Shown here: positions 1-24,843 of the stretch, piece by piece
Position numbering within the stretch: the stretch's first letter is position 1
Layout: each line of letters opens with the position of its first letter
Source of the DNA: Streptomyces cacaoi
GTDB taxonomy: Bacteria > Actinomycetota > Actinomycetes > Streptomycetales > Streptomycetaceae
Reading direction: 5' to 3'
Length of the DNA stretch: 64,000 bases
Assembly: GCF_006539165.1 (NCBI RefSeq)
Contig: NZ_BJMM01000032.1
Location: forward strand, 27,400 to 91,399
Program-made: the position numbers and the translations under genes
Notes under the pieces: model-generated
Seen by the model: only the letters and a program-made list of their open reading frames with translations
Told to the model about the DNA's origin: nothing
Database searches by the model: none

Positions 1-15733
<15,733 letters not shown>

Positions 15734-15938
15734 ACGACCTCCAGAGGGCTGGGCCCGGGTGGGCAGGGTGGAACAGGGACAGGGACGACGGGTACGAGAG
15801 GGACGACAGGTGCATGGCAGGGCCCGGTGGGGCCGGGGTGGGGCGTGGTGCCGGACCGGCGGGAGCCGGGAGCCGGGGCACCGGGGCGGTGGAGACGGCG
15901 GGGCGGTGCGCGGTGCCGGGGAGGGGCCCGGGGCGCCG

Positions 15939-17207
15939 TCACCAGATGAGGGGGAGCCGGTCCAGCCCGTAGATGAAGTGGTCCTCGCGGAAGGAGAGTT
16001 CGTCGGCGGGGACGGCCGGGCGCAGTCCGGGCAGCCGTTCGGCGAGCCGGCGCAGCGCGACGGTCAGCTCCAGCCGGGCCAGGGGTTCGCCGAGGCAGCG
16101 GTGCGCCCCGTGGCCGAAGGCGAGGTGCGGCCGGGGTGTGCGGTCGGGGTCGAAGGTGTCGGGGTCGTCGAAGACGGCGGGGTCGCGGTCGGCGGCGGCG
16201 ACGGACACGACGACGCCCTCGCCGGCCCGGATCGTCCGGCCCCCCACCTCGACGTCCTCGACGGCCGCCCGGTACAGGCCGCGGTGCGGCACCGTCCACA
16301 TCCGCAGCACCTCTTCGACGACCGGGCCGGCGGCCGTTGGCTCCTCGCGGATCCGGGCCAGCAGGCCGGACCGTCCGGTGACCGTGAGGAGTCCCAGCGC
16401 GAGGGTGTGGGTGGTGGTCTCGGAGGCGGCGATGAGCAGGGCCATCGCGGTCGCGCCCAGCTGCTCGTCGTCGAGCTGCCCGGTGTCGACCTGTTCGGCC
16501 ACGAGCCGGCTCAGCAGATCGTCCCCGGGGCTGCGGTGCCGGTCGGCGATGACGTCGGCCAGGTAGGACGTGAACTCCGCCGCGGCGCCGAGGCGTTCGT
16601 CGGGTGTCCGTGCCGGGTCCATGGCGACGGCGCTCTTCTCCTGGAAGACGGCCGCGCCCTCGTCGCCGATGCCGAGGACCGAGCAGATCACCCGGGACGG
16701 CAGCGGCAGCGCGAACTCCGCGACGAAGTCGGCCCGGTTCCGGCCGCCGGCCGTGAGGCGGTCGATGAGGTCGTCGGCGACGGCCTCGATCCGGGGGCGG
16801 AAGTCCTCGGTGCGGCGGGCGCCGAAGGCGGGGATGAGCATGCGCCGGTAGCGGCCGTGTTCCGGCTCGTCCATGGTGAGGAAGGAGCGGGCACGCCGGC
16901 GTTCCGGGTCCGGCGCGGGGCGCGGCGCGGTCGATCCGGTGGGGAAGCCCTCGCGGGCGGGGTCGGTGCTGAACCGCGGGTCGCGCAGCACGGCCTTGGC
17001 GGCCTCGTGAGAGGTGACCAGCCACAGCGGCTGCTCCTGGAACCGCACCCGGGCGACGGGCTGCGTCTCCCGCAGCCGCCCGTACTCGGCGGGCGGGTGG
17101 AAGGGGCACTGCCGGGCCGACGGGTAGGCGGGGAGGCCGGAATCATCCGGGCCGGGCGGTTCGTCCGGGCTGCCGGACTCCCGCGGTGGCCGCGCGGAGG
17201 CTGCCAT
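15939..17207 (-). CDS. Cytochrome P450 of the NRPS cluster
   Basis: A 422-residue soluble bacterial P450. Visible motifs are the I-helix AASETTT (Ala where the first Gly of AGxET is usual), the K-helix ExxR as EVLR, and the heme loop FGHGAHRCLG with the cysteine ligand. It lies on the same strand as the NRPS, 205 bp upstream of its start, so the two are probably co-transcribed. The ATG at 17207 follows GAAGGG. It likely hydroxylates or couples an amino acid or the carrier-bound peptide; with aromatic residues predicted, ring or beta-carbon oxidation is plausible, but the site cannot be read from sequence. Electrons would come from ferredoxin partners not found in this window. Confidence 0.95.
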   Translation of the reverse strand: MAASARPPRESGSPDEPPGPDDSGLPAYPSARQCPFHPPAEYGRLRETQPVARVRFQEQPLWLVTSHEAAKAVLRDPRFSTDPAREGFPTGSTAPRPAPDPERRRARSFLTMDEPEHGRYRRMLIPAFGARRTEDFRPRIEAVADDLIDRLTAGGRNRADFVAEFALPLPSRVICSVLGIGDEGAAVFQEKSAVAMDPARTPDERLGAAAEFTSYLADVIADRHRSPGDDLLSRLVAEQVDTGQLDDEQLGATAMALLIAASETTTHTLALGLLTVTGRSGLLARIREEPTAAGPVVEEVLRMWTVPHRGLYRAAVEDVEVGGRTIRAGEGVVVSVAAADRDPAVFDDPDTFDPDRTPRPHLAFGHGAHRCLGEPLARLELTVALRRLAERLPGLRPAVPADELSFREDHFIYGLDRLPLIW

Positions 17208-17298
17208 GGCGTGCCCTTCGGTCGGGGCGCAGGTCGATCACCTTCGTGCGCCTGTGGGCGGATGTGGAGGTGCCGTGAACCGTGAATACGCGGCGTTC

Positions 17299-17328
17299 AC
17301 TATAGGCACGCGAGCGATCGCTCAGCAA
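17299..17328 (-). promoter_or_regulatory. Candidate promoter of the P450-NRPS operon
   Basis: Read on the minus strand, TTGCTG (17328-17323) and TATAGT (17304-17299) are 18 bp apart, close to the vegetative sigma consensus. The -10 box is about 92 bp upstream of the P450 ATG. No other strong promoter match was noticed in the divergent region. Confidence 0.6.
17312..17323. promoter_or_regulatory. 12-bp perfect palindrome in promoter spacer
   Basis: GAGCGATCGCTC lies almost wholly between the candidate -35 and -10 boxes, where a bound dimeric repressor would block RNA polymerase. The regulator is unknown. A TetR-type protein is one possibility, inferred only from the palindrome shape. Confidence 0.5.
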
Positions 17329-17487
17329 TCAACTCCCGCCACTTCAGCGCCAGTTGCCCCATCGGCATCCGGACCCGGATCCTCCGCGCGGCCCGCCCGC
17401 TCGTCCGCCCGAGCGGGCCCGTCTTTTTCCGGTGCGTGCCCGCCCATTGACGTACCCGGGCGTGGAGACCTAGGTTCCCGGCATCGG

Positions 17488-17502
17488 TAGGAAAGTTTCC
17501 TA
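17488..17502. promoter_or_regulatory. Candidate ROK operator
   Basis: TAGGAAAGTTTCCTA is a perfect inverted repeat with 7-bp arms and a 1-bp centre, 62 bp upstream of the ROK gene start. GGAAAnTTTCC cores like this are typical of actinobacterial ROK regulators, so autoregulation of the sugar operon is likely. Confidence 0.65.
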
Positions 17503-17564
17503 TCAAGCGCGCCCGTGCACCGTCGCCCGGGCGGGCCGGACAGATCTCGAAGGTGGGTCACGCC

Positions 17565-18749
17565 ATGGCCACACACGCCGACTCCGGCGGGATACCGGGA
17601 ACACCGGGCACCCCCCGGGTGCTGCGCGCGATGAACGACCGCGCCGCACTCGACCTGCTCGCGGCACACGGACCGCTCACCCGCACCCGGCTCAGCGAGC
17701 TGACCGGCCTGTCCAAACCCACCGCTTCCCAACTCCTGGGCAGGCTGGAGGAGATGGGCCTCGTCCGGGCCCGCAGCAAGGTGCGCGGCAAGCCGGGGCC
17801 GAGCGCCCTGCTCTACGAGATCGAGCCGTCCGCCGCGCATGTGGCCGCGCTGTCGGCCGACCCGCACGGCATCTCCGCCGCGGTCGCCGACATCACCGGC
17901 ACGGTCGTCGGCCGCGCCCGCGTGGAGGCGGAGTCCGTCCCCGAGGACGTGCCCCACCGCACGGCCCGGCTGGTCGAGGAGGCCGTCGGCGGCGCCCTGC
18001 GGCAGGCCGCGCCCGCCGCGCGGGAGCCGCACACCACGGTCATCGGCACGCCCGGCGCGATCGACCCGCGCACCGGCGAACTGCGGTACGCGCCGCACCT
18101 GCCCGGCTGGCACTCCCGTACGCTCCGCGCCGAGCTGGCCGAGGTGCTGGGCACCACCGTGACGATCGACAACGACGTGAACCTCGCCGCCGTGGCCGAG
18201 CAGCACGAGGGCGCGGCCCAGGACCACGACAACTTCGCCCTCGTATGGGTGGACGACGGCACCGGCGCCGCCGTCGTCGTGGACGGCACGCTGCTGCGCG
18301 GGGCCACCGGCGGCGCCGGGGAGATCGGCTACATGCCGCTGCCGGGCGCCCCGCTGGCCCGCGGCGGTCCCGGCGCCTACGCGGCGGAGGACGGCGGGGG
18401 CGGCTTCCAGAGCCTCGTCTCCGTCGCGGCGGTGCGCGCCCTCGCGGGCGGCAAGCCGCTCGCCGACGCGCTGGCCGATCCCCAGGTGCGCGCGGAGGTC
18501 GCGCGCCGGCTGGCCAGCGGTATCGCCGCCGTGGTGGCGGTCGTCGACCCGGAGCTGGTCGTGCTGTCCGGTGCGGTGCCGCGCACCGGCGGCGAGGAGC
18601 TACGGGCCCTGGTGGAGCGGGAGTTGACCGGGCTGGCGCTGCCCAGGCCGCTGCTGCGGCTCAGCGAGGTCGAGGACGATCCCATCCTGAGCGGAGCCCT
18701 GCTGTCGGCCCTGGCCCAGGCGCGCAACGAGGTCTTCGACACCGCCTGA
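17565..18749 (+). CDS. ROK-family transcriptional regulator of sugar operon
   Basis: The protein has 394 residues from the ATG at 17565, chosen because AGGTGGG lies 7 nt upstream; an in-frame GTG at 17553 overlaps that ribosome site. The N-terminal 80 residues form a MarR-like winged helix (LTRTRLSELTGLSKPTASQLL). The rest is a ROK sugar-kinase fold with TPGAID, DNDVNLAA and GGAGEIG. The family's Cys-rich zinc motif is absent and GEIGH is GEIGY, which fits a sugar-sensing regulator rather than an active kinase. It heads the ABC importer, GH4 and kinase genes on the same strand and probably represses them until sugar binds. Confidence 0.92.
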   Translation: MATHADSGGIPGTPGTPRVLRAMNDRAALDLLAAHGPLTRTRLSELTGLSKPTASQLLGRLEEMGLVRARSKVRGKPGPSALLYEIEPSAAHVAALSADPHGISAAVADITGTVVGRARVEAESVPEDVPHRTARLVEEAVGGALRQAAPAAREPHTTVIGTPGAIDPRTGELRYAPHLPGWHSRTLRAELAEVLGTTVTIDNDVNLAAVAEQHEGAAQDHDNFALVWVDDGTGAAVVVDGTLLRGATGGAGEIGYMPLPGAPLARGGPGAYAAEDGGGGFQSLVSVAAVRALAGGKPLADALADPQVRAEVARRLASGIAAVVAVVDPELVVLSGAVPRTGGEELRALVERELTGLALPRPLLRLSEVEDDPILSGALLSALAQARNEVFDTA

Positions 18750-19068
18750 GCCCGGCCCCGAGCCCCGCTCCTCCGCCCCCTGCCCCCTCGGGCCGTGCCG
18801 GGCCGGGGCCCCGCCCGCCCCGGGCCCTGACGGCCCGCGCCCGACCGAACCCGAACCTGGAACCGGACCCCGGCCCCCGGCCCTCGCTGCCCTCCTCCGG
18901 TCCTGGTCCGTGCCGCCCGTGCCCCGTGTGCGCCGGACGCCGCGGCATCCGCCCTCGCCCGTCCGGCCGCTCGGCCGGTGGCCGTGCGCCGCCCGGCGTC
19001 CCGCCCGGGTGGTGTCCGTCCGTGTCCGAACTCCCTTCCCAACCATCCCTGTTCGTGAAGGAGCCGCC
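18750..19068. other. Intergenic, no feature seen except RBS
   Basis: This C-rich stretch between the ROK gene and the binding protein shows no convincing promoter, operator or small gene. A GAAGGAG ribosome site ends it. Read-through from the ROK promoter is possible. Confidence 0.5.
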
Positions 19069-20403
19069 ATGTCGCCTCCGCGTCCGCGTGCCTGGCCGGC
19101 CGTGCTGCTCGCCGTCGGGCTGCTGCTGTCCGGCTGCGCCAATCCGAGCGTCGGCAGCGCCGACGACGATCCGAAAGCACCCGTCACGCTGAAGTTCTGG
19201 CACGGCTGGTCGGAGCCGGGCGAGGTGAAGGCGATCGACGCCAGTATCCGGCGCTTCGAGAAGCTGCACCCGAACATCCAGGTGAAGACGACGGGGAACG
19301 TCAGCGACGCCACCGTCAACCAGGCGCTGCGGGCCGGCGGCGACAAGGCCCCCGATGTGGTGTCCTCCTTCACCACCAACAACGTGGGCCAGTACTGCGA
19401 TTCGGGCATGTGGGCCGACCTCGATCCGTTCCTGCGCAAGAGCGGTATCGACAAACGGAAGGTCTTCCCGCGCACGCTGCTGGAGTACACGCAGTACGAG
19501 GGCACCCAGTGCGCGCTGCCGCTGCTGGCCGACGCGTTCGGGCTCTACTACAACAAGGACGCCTTCGCCGAGGCCGGCATCACCCGGCCGCCCCGCACGA
19601 TGTCGGAGTTCCGCGAGGACGCGAAGAAGCTGACGCGGCGGGACGGCGGCCAGGTGGAGCGGGCCGGGTTCATGCCCAACTTCCGGCTGTACCAGAACAG
19701 TCCGGACCGGATGTTCGCGCAGTGGGGCCCGCGCTACTTCGACAAGGACGGCAAGGCGCGCCTGGCGAAGGAGCCGCGCACCCGGCAGTTCTTCCGGGAG
19801 ATGAGCCGGCTCGCCGACGCGCAGGGCGGCTACCGGGCGCTGGAGCGGCTGCGGCAGAGCTTCGGCGACGAGATGTCCCGGCAGTCCGGCTTCATGACGG
19901 GGAAGCTCGCGATGCACCTCGACGGGGAGTGGCGCGGGCTGATGCTCAAGGAGGCGAAGCCCGACTTCGACTGGGGCGTGGCGCCGCTGCCGGTGCCCGA
20001 CGACCAGGCGGACACCTACGGGCGCGGCTATCTCACCGGCACGGTCGCCGGCATCGCGCACAGCAGCAGGCATCAGAACGCCGCCTGGGAGCTGCTGCGG
20101 TTCCTGACCACCGACACCGACCAGGTCGTCGCCTTCGCGAACGCGATCCACAATGTGCCGTCCACGAAGGCGGCGCTCGACTCGCCCCGGCTGGACGCCG
20201 ATCCGTCCTTCCGCACCTTCCTGCGGATCGCGAAGAACCCGCACAGCCAGGCGCTGCCGCCGTCGACGACCGGCGGCCAGTACGTGACGGCCTTCCAGGA
20301 CTTCTCCTACTCCGTCGAGTCGGGCCGGGAGAAGGACCTCGACAAGGGGTTGCGCGAACTCGACCGGCAGATCGATGCCGACACCCTTCAGGCGGAGAAC
20401 TAG
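19069..20403 (+). CDS. ABC sugar-binding lipoprotein
   Basis: A 444-residue family 1 extracellular solute-binding protein. A short signal peptide with hydrophobic core AVLLAVGLLL ends in the lipobox LLSGC, so the mature protein is lipid-anchored outside the membrane. The start at 19069 has GAAGGAG 5-6 nt upstream. The mature part opens with VTLKFWHGW and contains YYNKDAFAEAGI, both typical of oligosaccharide-binding proteins. It would deliver a sugar to the two permeases just downstream. No ATPase gene is present, as is common in Streptomyces sugar importers that share one ATPase. The ligand is probably a small glycoside, judging from the GH4 and kinase genes in the operon. Confidence 0.93.
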   Translation: MSPPRPRAWPAVLLAVGLLLSGCANPSVGSADDDPKAPVTLKFWHGWSEPGEVKAIDASIRRFEKLHPNIQVKTTGNVSDATVNQALRAGGDKAPDVVSSFTTNNVGQYCDSGMWADLDPFLRKSGIDKRKVFPRTLLEYTQYEGTQCALPLLADAFGLYYNKDAFAEAGITRPPRTMSEFREDAKKLTRRDGGQVERAGFMPNFRLYQNSPDRMFAQWGPRYFDKDGKARLAKEPRTRQFFREMSRLADAQGGYRALERLRQSFGDEMSRQSGFMTGKLAMHLDGEWRGLMLKEAKPDFDWGVAPLPVPDDQADTYGRGYLTGTVAGIAHSSRHQNAAWELLRFLTTDTDQVVAFANAIHNVPSTKAALDSPRLDADPSFRTFLRIAKNPHSQALPPSTTGGQYVTAFQDFSYSVESGREKDLDKGLRELDRQIDADTLQAEN

Positions 20404-20413
20404 GAGCCCGGCC

Positions 20414-21409
20414 ATGGCACTCGACCTGACATCCGGGGCCCGCACGGGCTCGACCGGCCGGCCGGCGCCCGGTGCGCACACGCTGCGCCACCGGCGCAGG
20501 CGGGAGCGGCTGCGCACGATCGGCTTCCTCTCGCCCTGGCTCGTGGGCTTCACGGTCTTCTTCGGCTATCCGCTGGTCGCGACCGTCTACTTCTCGTTCA
20601 TGCACTACAACCAGATCAAGCAGCCGGAGTTCGTGGGGCTGCGGAACTGGTCGTACGTGTTCACACAGATGCCGCTGTTCGGGCCGGCGCTGTGGAACAC
20701 GGTGTGGCTGGTCGTGGTGATGGTGGCGCTGCGGGTGGTGTTCGGCATCGGCGTCGGCCTGCTCGTGACGAAGCTCAAGAGCGGGGTCGGCTTCTTCCGC
20801 ACCGCGTTCTACGTGCCCTATCTGGCGCCGCCGGTGGCCGCGACGGTCGCGTTCGTCTTCCTGCTCAACCCGGCGACGGGGCCCGTCAACGAGGTGCTGG
20901 GCGCCATCGGCCTGGACGGCCCGAACTGGTTCAACGACCCCGACTGGTCCAAGCCGTCGCTGGTGATGCTGTCGCTGTGGGGCATCGGGGACCTGATGGT
21001 CATCTTCATGGCCGCGCTGCTGGACGTCCCCAAGGAGCAGTACGAGGCGGCCGAGTTGGACGGTGCCGGGCCGCTGGCCAGGTTCCGGTACGTCACCTGG
21101 CCGAACATCACGCCGATCGTGATGTTCGCCGTGGTCACCGGTGTGGTGCAGACGATGCAGTACTACACCCAGGCGCTCGTCGCCGGGAAGCTGGCCTCGG
21201 GCGTCACGATCGGCCCCGGCACGGTCATCCAGCCCGGCTACCCCGATCACTCGACGATCACCGTGCCGCAGCTCGTCTACCAGCTCGGCTTCCAGAACTT
21301 CAACACCGGTGCCGCGTGCGTGCTGTCGCTCGTGCTGTTCGCGATCGCGATGGCCGTCACCATGCTGCTCATGCGCCGCAGGAGCGGCCTGCTGTCGGCG
21401 GAGGACTGA
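20414..21409 (+). CDS. ABC sugar transporter permease, MalF type
   Basis: A 331-residue integral membrane protein with about six membrane segments after a cytoplasmic Arg-rich N-terminus. The EAA loop is visible as YEAAELDGAGPLARF around residues 210-225, where the ATPase docks. The start at 20414 has GGAG 7 nt upstream and lies 10 nt after the binding-protein stop. It forms the first half of the channel with the next gene, with which it is separated by only 3 nt. Confidence 0.94.
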   Translation: MALDLTSGARTGSTGRPAPGAHTLRHRRRRERLRTIGFLSPWLVGFTVFFGYPLVATVYFSFMHYNQIKQPEFVGLRNWSYVFTQMPLFGPALWNTVWLVVVMVALRVVFGIGVGLLVTKLKSGVGFFRTAFYVPYLAPPVAATVAFVFLLNPATGPVNEVLGAIGLDGPNWFNDPDWSKPSLVMLSLWGIGDLMVIFMAALLDVPKEQYEAAELDGAGPLARFRYVTWPNITPIVMFAVVTGVVQTMQYYTQALVAGKLASGVTIGPGTVIQPGYPDHSTITVPQLVYQLGFQNFNTGAACVLSLVLFAIAMAVTMLLMRRRSGLLSAED

Positions 21410-21412
21410 CCG

Positions 21413-22351
21413 ATGACGACTCCCACTTCCCCGGCGGCCGACGCCGTCGCCCCCGTACGCCCCGCCCGGGCCGGGTCCGCCGCGGGCCCGTCCGCGCCCC
21501 TGCCCGCCGCCGCGCGCCGGGCCCGCCGCAACCGGGTGCTGCACTGGATCGCGGTGCACTCCGTGGCCGTCGCGCTGGCGCTGGCCTTCGTGCTGCCGTT
21601 CGTCTTCGCGTTCCTCACCTCGGTGATGAGCGACGGGCAGGCCATGAGCGGCGAGCTGTGGCCGGCGTCCTGGCACTGGGAGAACTACAGCAAGGTCTTC
21701 CACACGCCCGGCTTCCTGGACTGGTGGCGCAACTCGCTGATGTACGCGGTGGTCGGCACCGTGTTCACCGTGTGCTCGTCGGTGCCCGTGGCCTACGCGC
21801 TGGCCAAGTTCCGCTTCCGCGGCCGGCGGACGGCGATGCTGCTGGTGATCTCCACGATGATGCTGCCGCCGCAGGTCGTCGTCGTGCCCATGTACCTGGT
21901 GTGGGCGCAGCAGTTCCATCTGTCCGGCACGCTGTGGCCGCTGATCATCCCGATGGCCTTCGGTGACGCGTACTCCATCTTCCTGCTGCGGCAGTTCCTG
22001 CTGACGATCCCCAAGGAGTACATGGAGTCGGCGCGGATCGACGGCTGCGGTGAGCTGCGCACGCTGCTGCGCGTCATCGTCCCGATGGCGAAGCCGGGCA
22101 TCGCGGCCGTCGCGCTCTTCCAGTTCTTCTACTGCTGGAACGACTACTTCGGCCCGCAGATCTACGCGGCACAGAACCCCGGGGCCTGGACGCTCAGTTA
22201 CGGCCTCGAATCGTTCAAGTCCGCGCACAGCGTGGACTGGAACCTGACGATGGCGGCCACGCTGTTGATCATGGCGCCGGTCATCCTCGTCTTCTTCTTC
22301 GCACAGAAAGCCTTCGTCGAAGGCGTCACCCTCACCGGAGTAAAGGGCTGA
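21413..22351 (+). CDS. ABC sugar transporter permease, MalG type
   Basis: A 312-residue second permease with an Ala/Pro-rich cytoplasmic start and about six membrane helices. The EAA-type loop reads EYMESARIDGCGELRTL near residues 203-219. The TGVKG end is typical of MalG-like subunits. It starts 3 nt after the MalF-type gene, so translation is probably coupled. With the upstream genes it makes an importer that needs an ATPase encoded elsewhere. Confidence 0.94.
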   Translation: MTTPTSPAADAVAPVRPARAGSAAGPSAPLPAAARRARRNRVLHWIAVHSVAVALALAFVLPFVFAFLTSVMSDGQAMSGELWPASWHWENYSKVFHTPGFLDWWRNSLMYAVVGTVFTVCSSVPVAYALAKFRFRGRRTAMLLVISTMMLPPQVVVVPMYLVWAQQFHLSGTLWPLIIPMAFGDAYSIFLLRQFLLTIPKEYMESARIDGCGELRTLLRVIVPMAKPGIAAVALFQFFYCWNDYFGPQIYAAQNPGAWTLSYGLESFKSAHSVDWNLTMAATLLIMAPVILVFFFAQKAFVEGVTLTGVKG

Positions 22352-22356
22352 GACAC

Positions 22357-23622
22357 ATGAAGCTCGCAGTGGTCGGCGGAGGCTCGACCTACACCCCCGA
22401 ACTCGTCGACGGATTCGCACGGCTCAGTGACGTGCTGCCCATCGACGAGCTGGTCCTGATCGACCCCGCGGCCGACCGCCTGGAGCTGGTGGGTGGCCTG
22501 GCCCGGCGCATCTTCGCCAAGCAGGGCCACCCCGGCACGGTGACCACCACCGCCGACCTGGACGCCGGGGTGGACGGCGCCGACGCCGTCCTCCTCCAGC
22601 TGCGCGTCGGCGGGCAGGCGGCCCGCGACCGGGACGAGACCTGGCCGCTGGAGTGCGGCTGCGTCGGCCAGGAGACCACCGGCGCGGGCGGCCTGGCCAA
22701 GGCGCTGCGCACCGTTCCGGTCGTCCTCGACATCGCCGAGCGGGTGCGCCGCAGCAACCCGGACGCCTGGATCATCGACTTCACCAACCCCGTCGGCATC
22801 GTCACCCGCGCGCTGCTGTCCGCCGGGCACAAGGCCGTCGGCCTGTGCAACGTCGCCATCGGCTTCCAGCGCAAGTTCGCCCGGCTGCTGGACGTCGCCC
22901 CCGCCGAGGTCCACCTCGACCACGTCGGGCTCAACCACCTCACCTGGGAGCTGGGCGTGCGCCTCGGCGGCCCGGACGGCACCGACGTGCTGCCGAAGCT
23001 GCTCACCGAGCACGGGGACGCCGTCGCCGACGATCTGCACCTGCCGCGCACCCTCGTCGACCGGCTCGGCGTCGTCCCCTCCTACTACCTGCGCTACTAC
23101 TACGCACACGACGAGGTCGTCGGCGCCCAGCGCGAGAAGCCCACCCGGGCGTCCGAAGTGGCCGCGCTGGAAGAGGAGTTGCTGGGCATGTACGCCGACC
23201 CGGCGCTGGACGAGAAGCCCGAGCTGCTGGCCCGCCGCGGCGGCGCCTACTACTCCGAGGCCGCCGTCGACCTGGCCGCCTCGCTGCTGCGCGAGGGCGG
23301 CAGCCGCCACCAGGCGGTCAACACCCGCAACAACGGCACCCTGCCCTTCCTGCCCGACGACGCGGTGATCGAGACCCAGGCACGCATCGACCGGGACGGC
23401 GCGCACCCGCTGCCGGTGCCCCCGCTCGACCCGCAGTTCACCGGGCTGATCGCGCATGTGAGCGCGTACGAGGAACTCGCCCTGCGGGCCGCCCTGCACG
23501 GCGGGCGCGACCGGGTCTTCGCCGCGCTCCTCGCCCACCCCCTCGTCGGCCAGACCGCATACGCCGAGCAGCTCACCGATCTGCTCCTCGCGCACAACAA
23601 GGAGCACCTCGCGTGGGCCTGA
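22357..23622 (+). CDS. Family 4 glycosidase, 6-phospho-beta-glucosidase type
   Basis: A 421-residue GH4 enzyme. The N-terminal NAD site is GGGSTYTPEL. The metal-binding Cys and His appear in GLCNVAIG and HVGLNHL, and the Tyr-rich YYLRYYYAHDE segment carries the likely base. GH4 enzymes cleave 6-phospho-glycosides by an NAD- and Mn-dependent redox and elimination route in the cytoplasm. The gene follows the permease by 5 nt and overlaps the kinase gene downstream by 10 nt. Because import here is by ABC transporter rather than PTS, phosphorylation must come from another enzyme, most simply that kinase. Confidence 0.93.
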   Translation: MKLAVVGGGSTYTPELVDGFARLSDVLPIDELVLIDPAADRLELVGGLARRIFAKQGHPGTVTTTADLDAGVDGADAVLLQLRVGGQAARDRDETWPLECGCVGQETTGAGGLAKALRTVPVVLDIAERVRRSNPDAWIIDFTNPVGIVTRALLSAGHKAVGLCNVAIGFQRKFARLLDVAPAEVHLDHVGLNHLTWELGVRLGGPDGTDVLPKLLTEHGDAVADDLHLPRTLVDRLGVVPSYYLRYYYAHDEVVGAQREKPTRASEVAALEEELLGMYADPALDEKPELLARRGGAYYSEAAVDLAASLLREGGSRHQAVNTRNNGTLPFLPDDAVIETQARIDRDGAHPLPVPPLDPQFTGLIAHVSAYEELALRAALHGGRDRVFAALLAHPLVGQTAYAEQLTDLLLAHNKEHLAWA

Positions 23623-24767
23623 GCGAACCCCGGCCGGCCGCGCCCGCGGGCGGGCCGGCTCCCGGCGTTCCGGCGGTGCTCGCCGTCGACGCCGGCAACA
23701 GCAAGACCGATGTGGCGCTGCTCGCCGCGGACGGCACCGTGCTGGGTGCCGCGCGCGGCGGCGGCTTCCGGCCGCCGGTCGTCGGCGTGGCGGCGGCCGT
23801 CGACGCGCTGGCCGAGACCGTCGCCCGCGCCCACGCGGACGCGACCGGGGACGCGGCCGCGCCCGGCGGCGCCCTCCCGCCCGTGCGGCAGGTGATGGCG
23901 TGTCTGGCCAACGCCGACCTGCCCGTCGAGGAGGAGCAGTTGGCGGCGGCGCTGACCGGGCGCGGCTGGGGCGACGAGGTCACCGTGCAGAACGACACGT
24001 TCGCGATCCTGCGCGCCGGGCTGACCGAGGACGACGGCGACGGCGCCCCGCGCGGCGTCGCCGTCGTGTGCGGCGCCGGGATCAACTGTGCCGGGCTGCT
24101 GCCCGACGGCCGCACCGCCAGGTTCCCGGCCATCGGCCGGCTCTCCGGCGACTGGGGCGGCGGGGGCGGCCTGAGCGAGGAGGCGCTGTGGCACGCGGCC
24201 CGCGCCGAGGACGGCCGGGGCGAGCCCACCCGGCTGCGCACCGCGCTGCCCGCGCACTTCGGACTCGACTCGATGTACGCGCTGATCGAGGCCCTCCACC
24301 TGGGACGCATCCCCTACGCCCGGCGGCTGGAGCTGACCCCCGTGCTGTTCCGGGTGGCCGCCGAGGGCGACGCCGTCGCCGACTCCCTGGTGGCGCGGAT
24401 GGCCGAGGAGGTCGTCACCATGGCGGTGGTCGCGCTGCGCCGCCTCGATCTGCTCGGCCGGCCGGCGCCGGTGCTCCTCGGCGGCAGCATCCTCGCCGCC
24501 GGCCATCCGCTGCTCGACGACCGCATCACCGGGCTCCTCGCCCGGCGTGCCCCGCTGGCCGTGCCCCGCGTGGTGCGGGCCCGTCCGGTGCTGGGGGCCG
24601 CGCTGCTGGGCCTCGACGCGCTCGGCGCCGGCCCGGAGGCGCACCGCACCGCGCGGCGCCACTTCGAGCCGGCTGCCCCCTCCGGTGCGCCCCGGGACGT
24701 ACCCGGGCCGGCGTCGGGCGGTGCCGGCCGCACCCGGCCGGTCGGCACCGGACCCGCCCCCGACTGA
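23613..24767 (+). CDS. BadF/BcrA-type sugar kinase (GlcNAc-kinase-like)
   Basis: A 384-residue ATPase of the BadF/BcrA/NagK superfamily. Phosphate-binding motifs AVDAGNSKTDVALL and GAGINCAG are visible, and the adenosine-side loop is LLGGSILAAGHPLL. GTG at 23613 is preferred because AAGGAG lies 8 nt upstream and it overlaps the GH4 stop. It probably phosphorylates the imported sugar or glycoside so that the GH4 enzyme can act; a GlcNAc or glucosamine substrate is also possible. The last 40 residues are Pro/Gly-rich. A strong hairpin follows the stop. Confidence 0.88.
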   Translation: MGLSEPRPAAPAGGPAPGVPAVLAVDAGNSKTDVALLAADGTVLGAARGGGFRPPVVGVAAAVDALAETVARAHADATGDAAAPGGALPPVRQVMACLANADLPVEEEQLAAALTGRGWGDEVTVQNDTFAILRAGLTEDDGDGAPRGVAVVCGAGINCAGLLPDGRTARFPAIGRLSGDWGGGGGLSEEALWHAARAEDGRGEPTRLRTALPAHFGLDSMYALIEALHLGRIPYARRLELTPVLFRVAAEGDAVADSLVARMAEEVVTMAVVALRRLDLLGRPAPVLLGGSILAAGHPLLDDRITGLLARRAPLAVPRVVRARPVLGAALLGLDALGAGPEAHRTARRHFEPAAPSGAPRDVPGPASGGAGRTRPVGTGPAPD

Positions 24768-24787
24768 CGCCGGCCGGGCGTGCACAG

Positions 24788-24821
24788 CCCCGTGGGGCCG
24801 TCGCGGGACGGCCCCACGGGG
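24788..24821. terminator. Bidirectional terminator hairpin
   Basis: A perfect 15-bp stem (CCCCGTGGGGCCGTC and its complement) with a GCGG loop sits between the convergent kinase and protease genes. No T-run follows, as is usual in Streptomyces. Confidence 0.85.
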
Positions 24822-24843
24822 TGGGTGGCGGTCCGGCCGGGGA

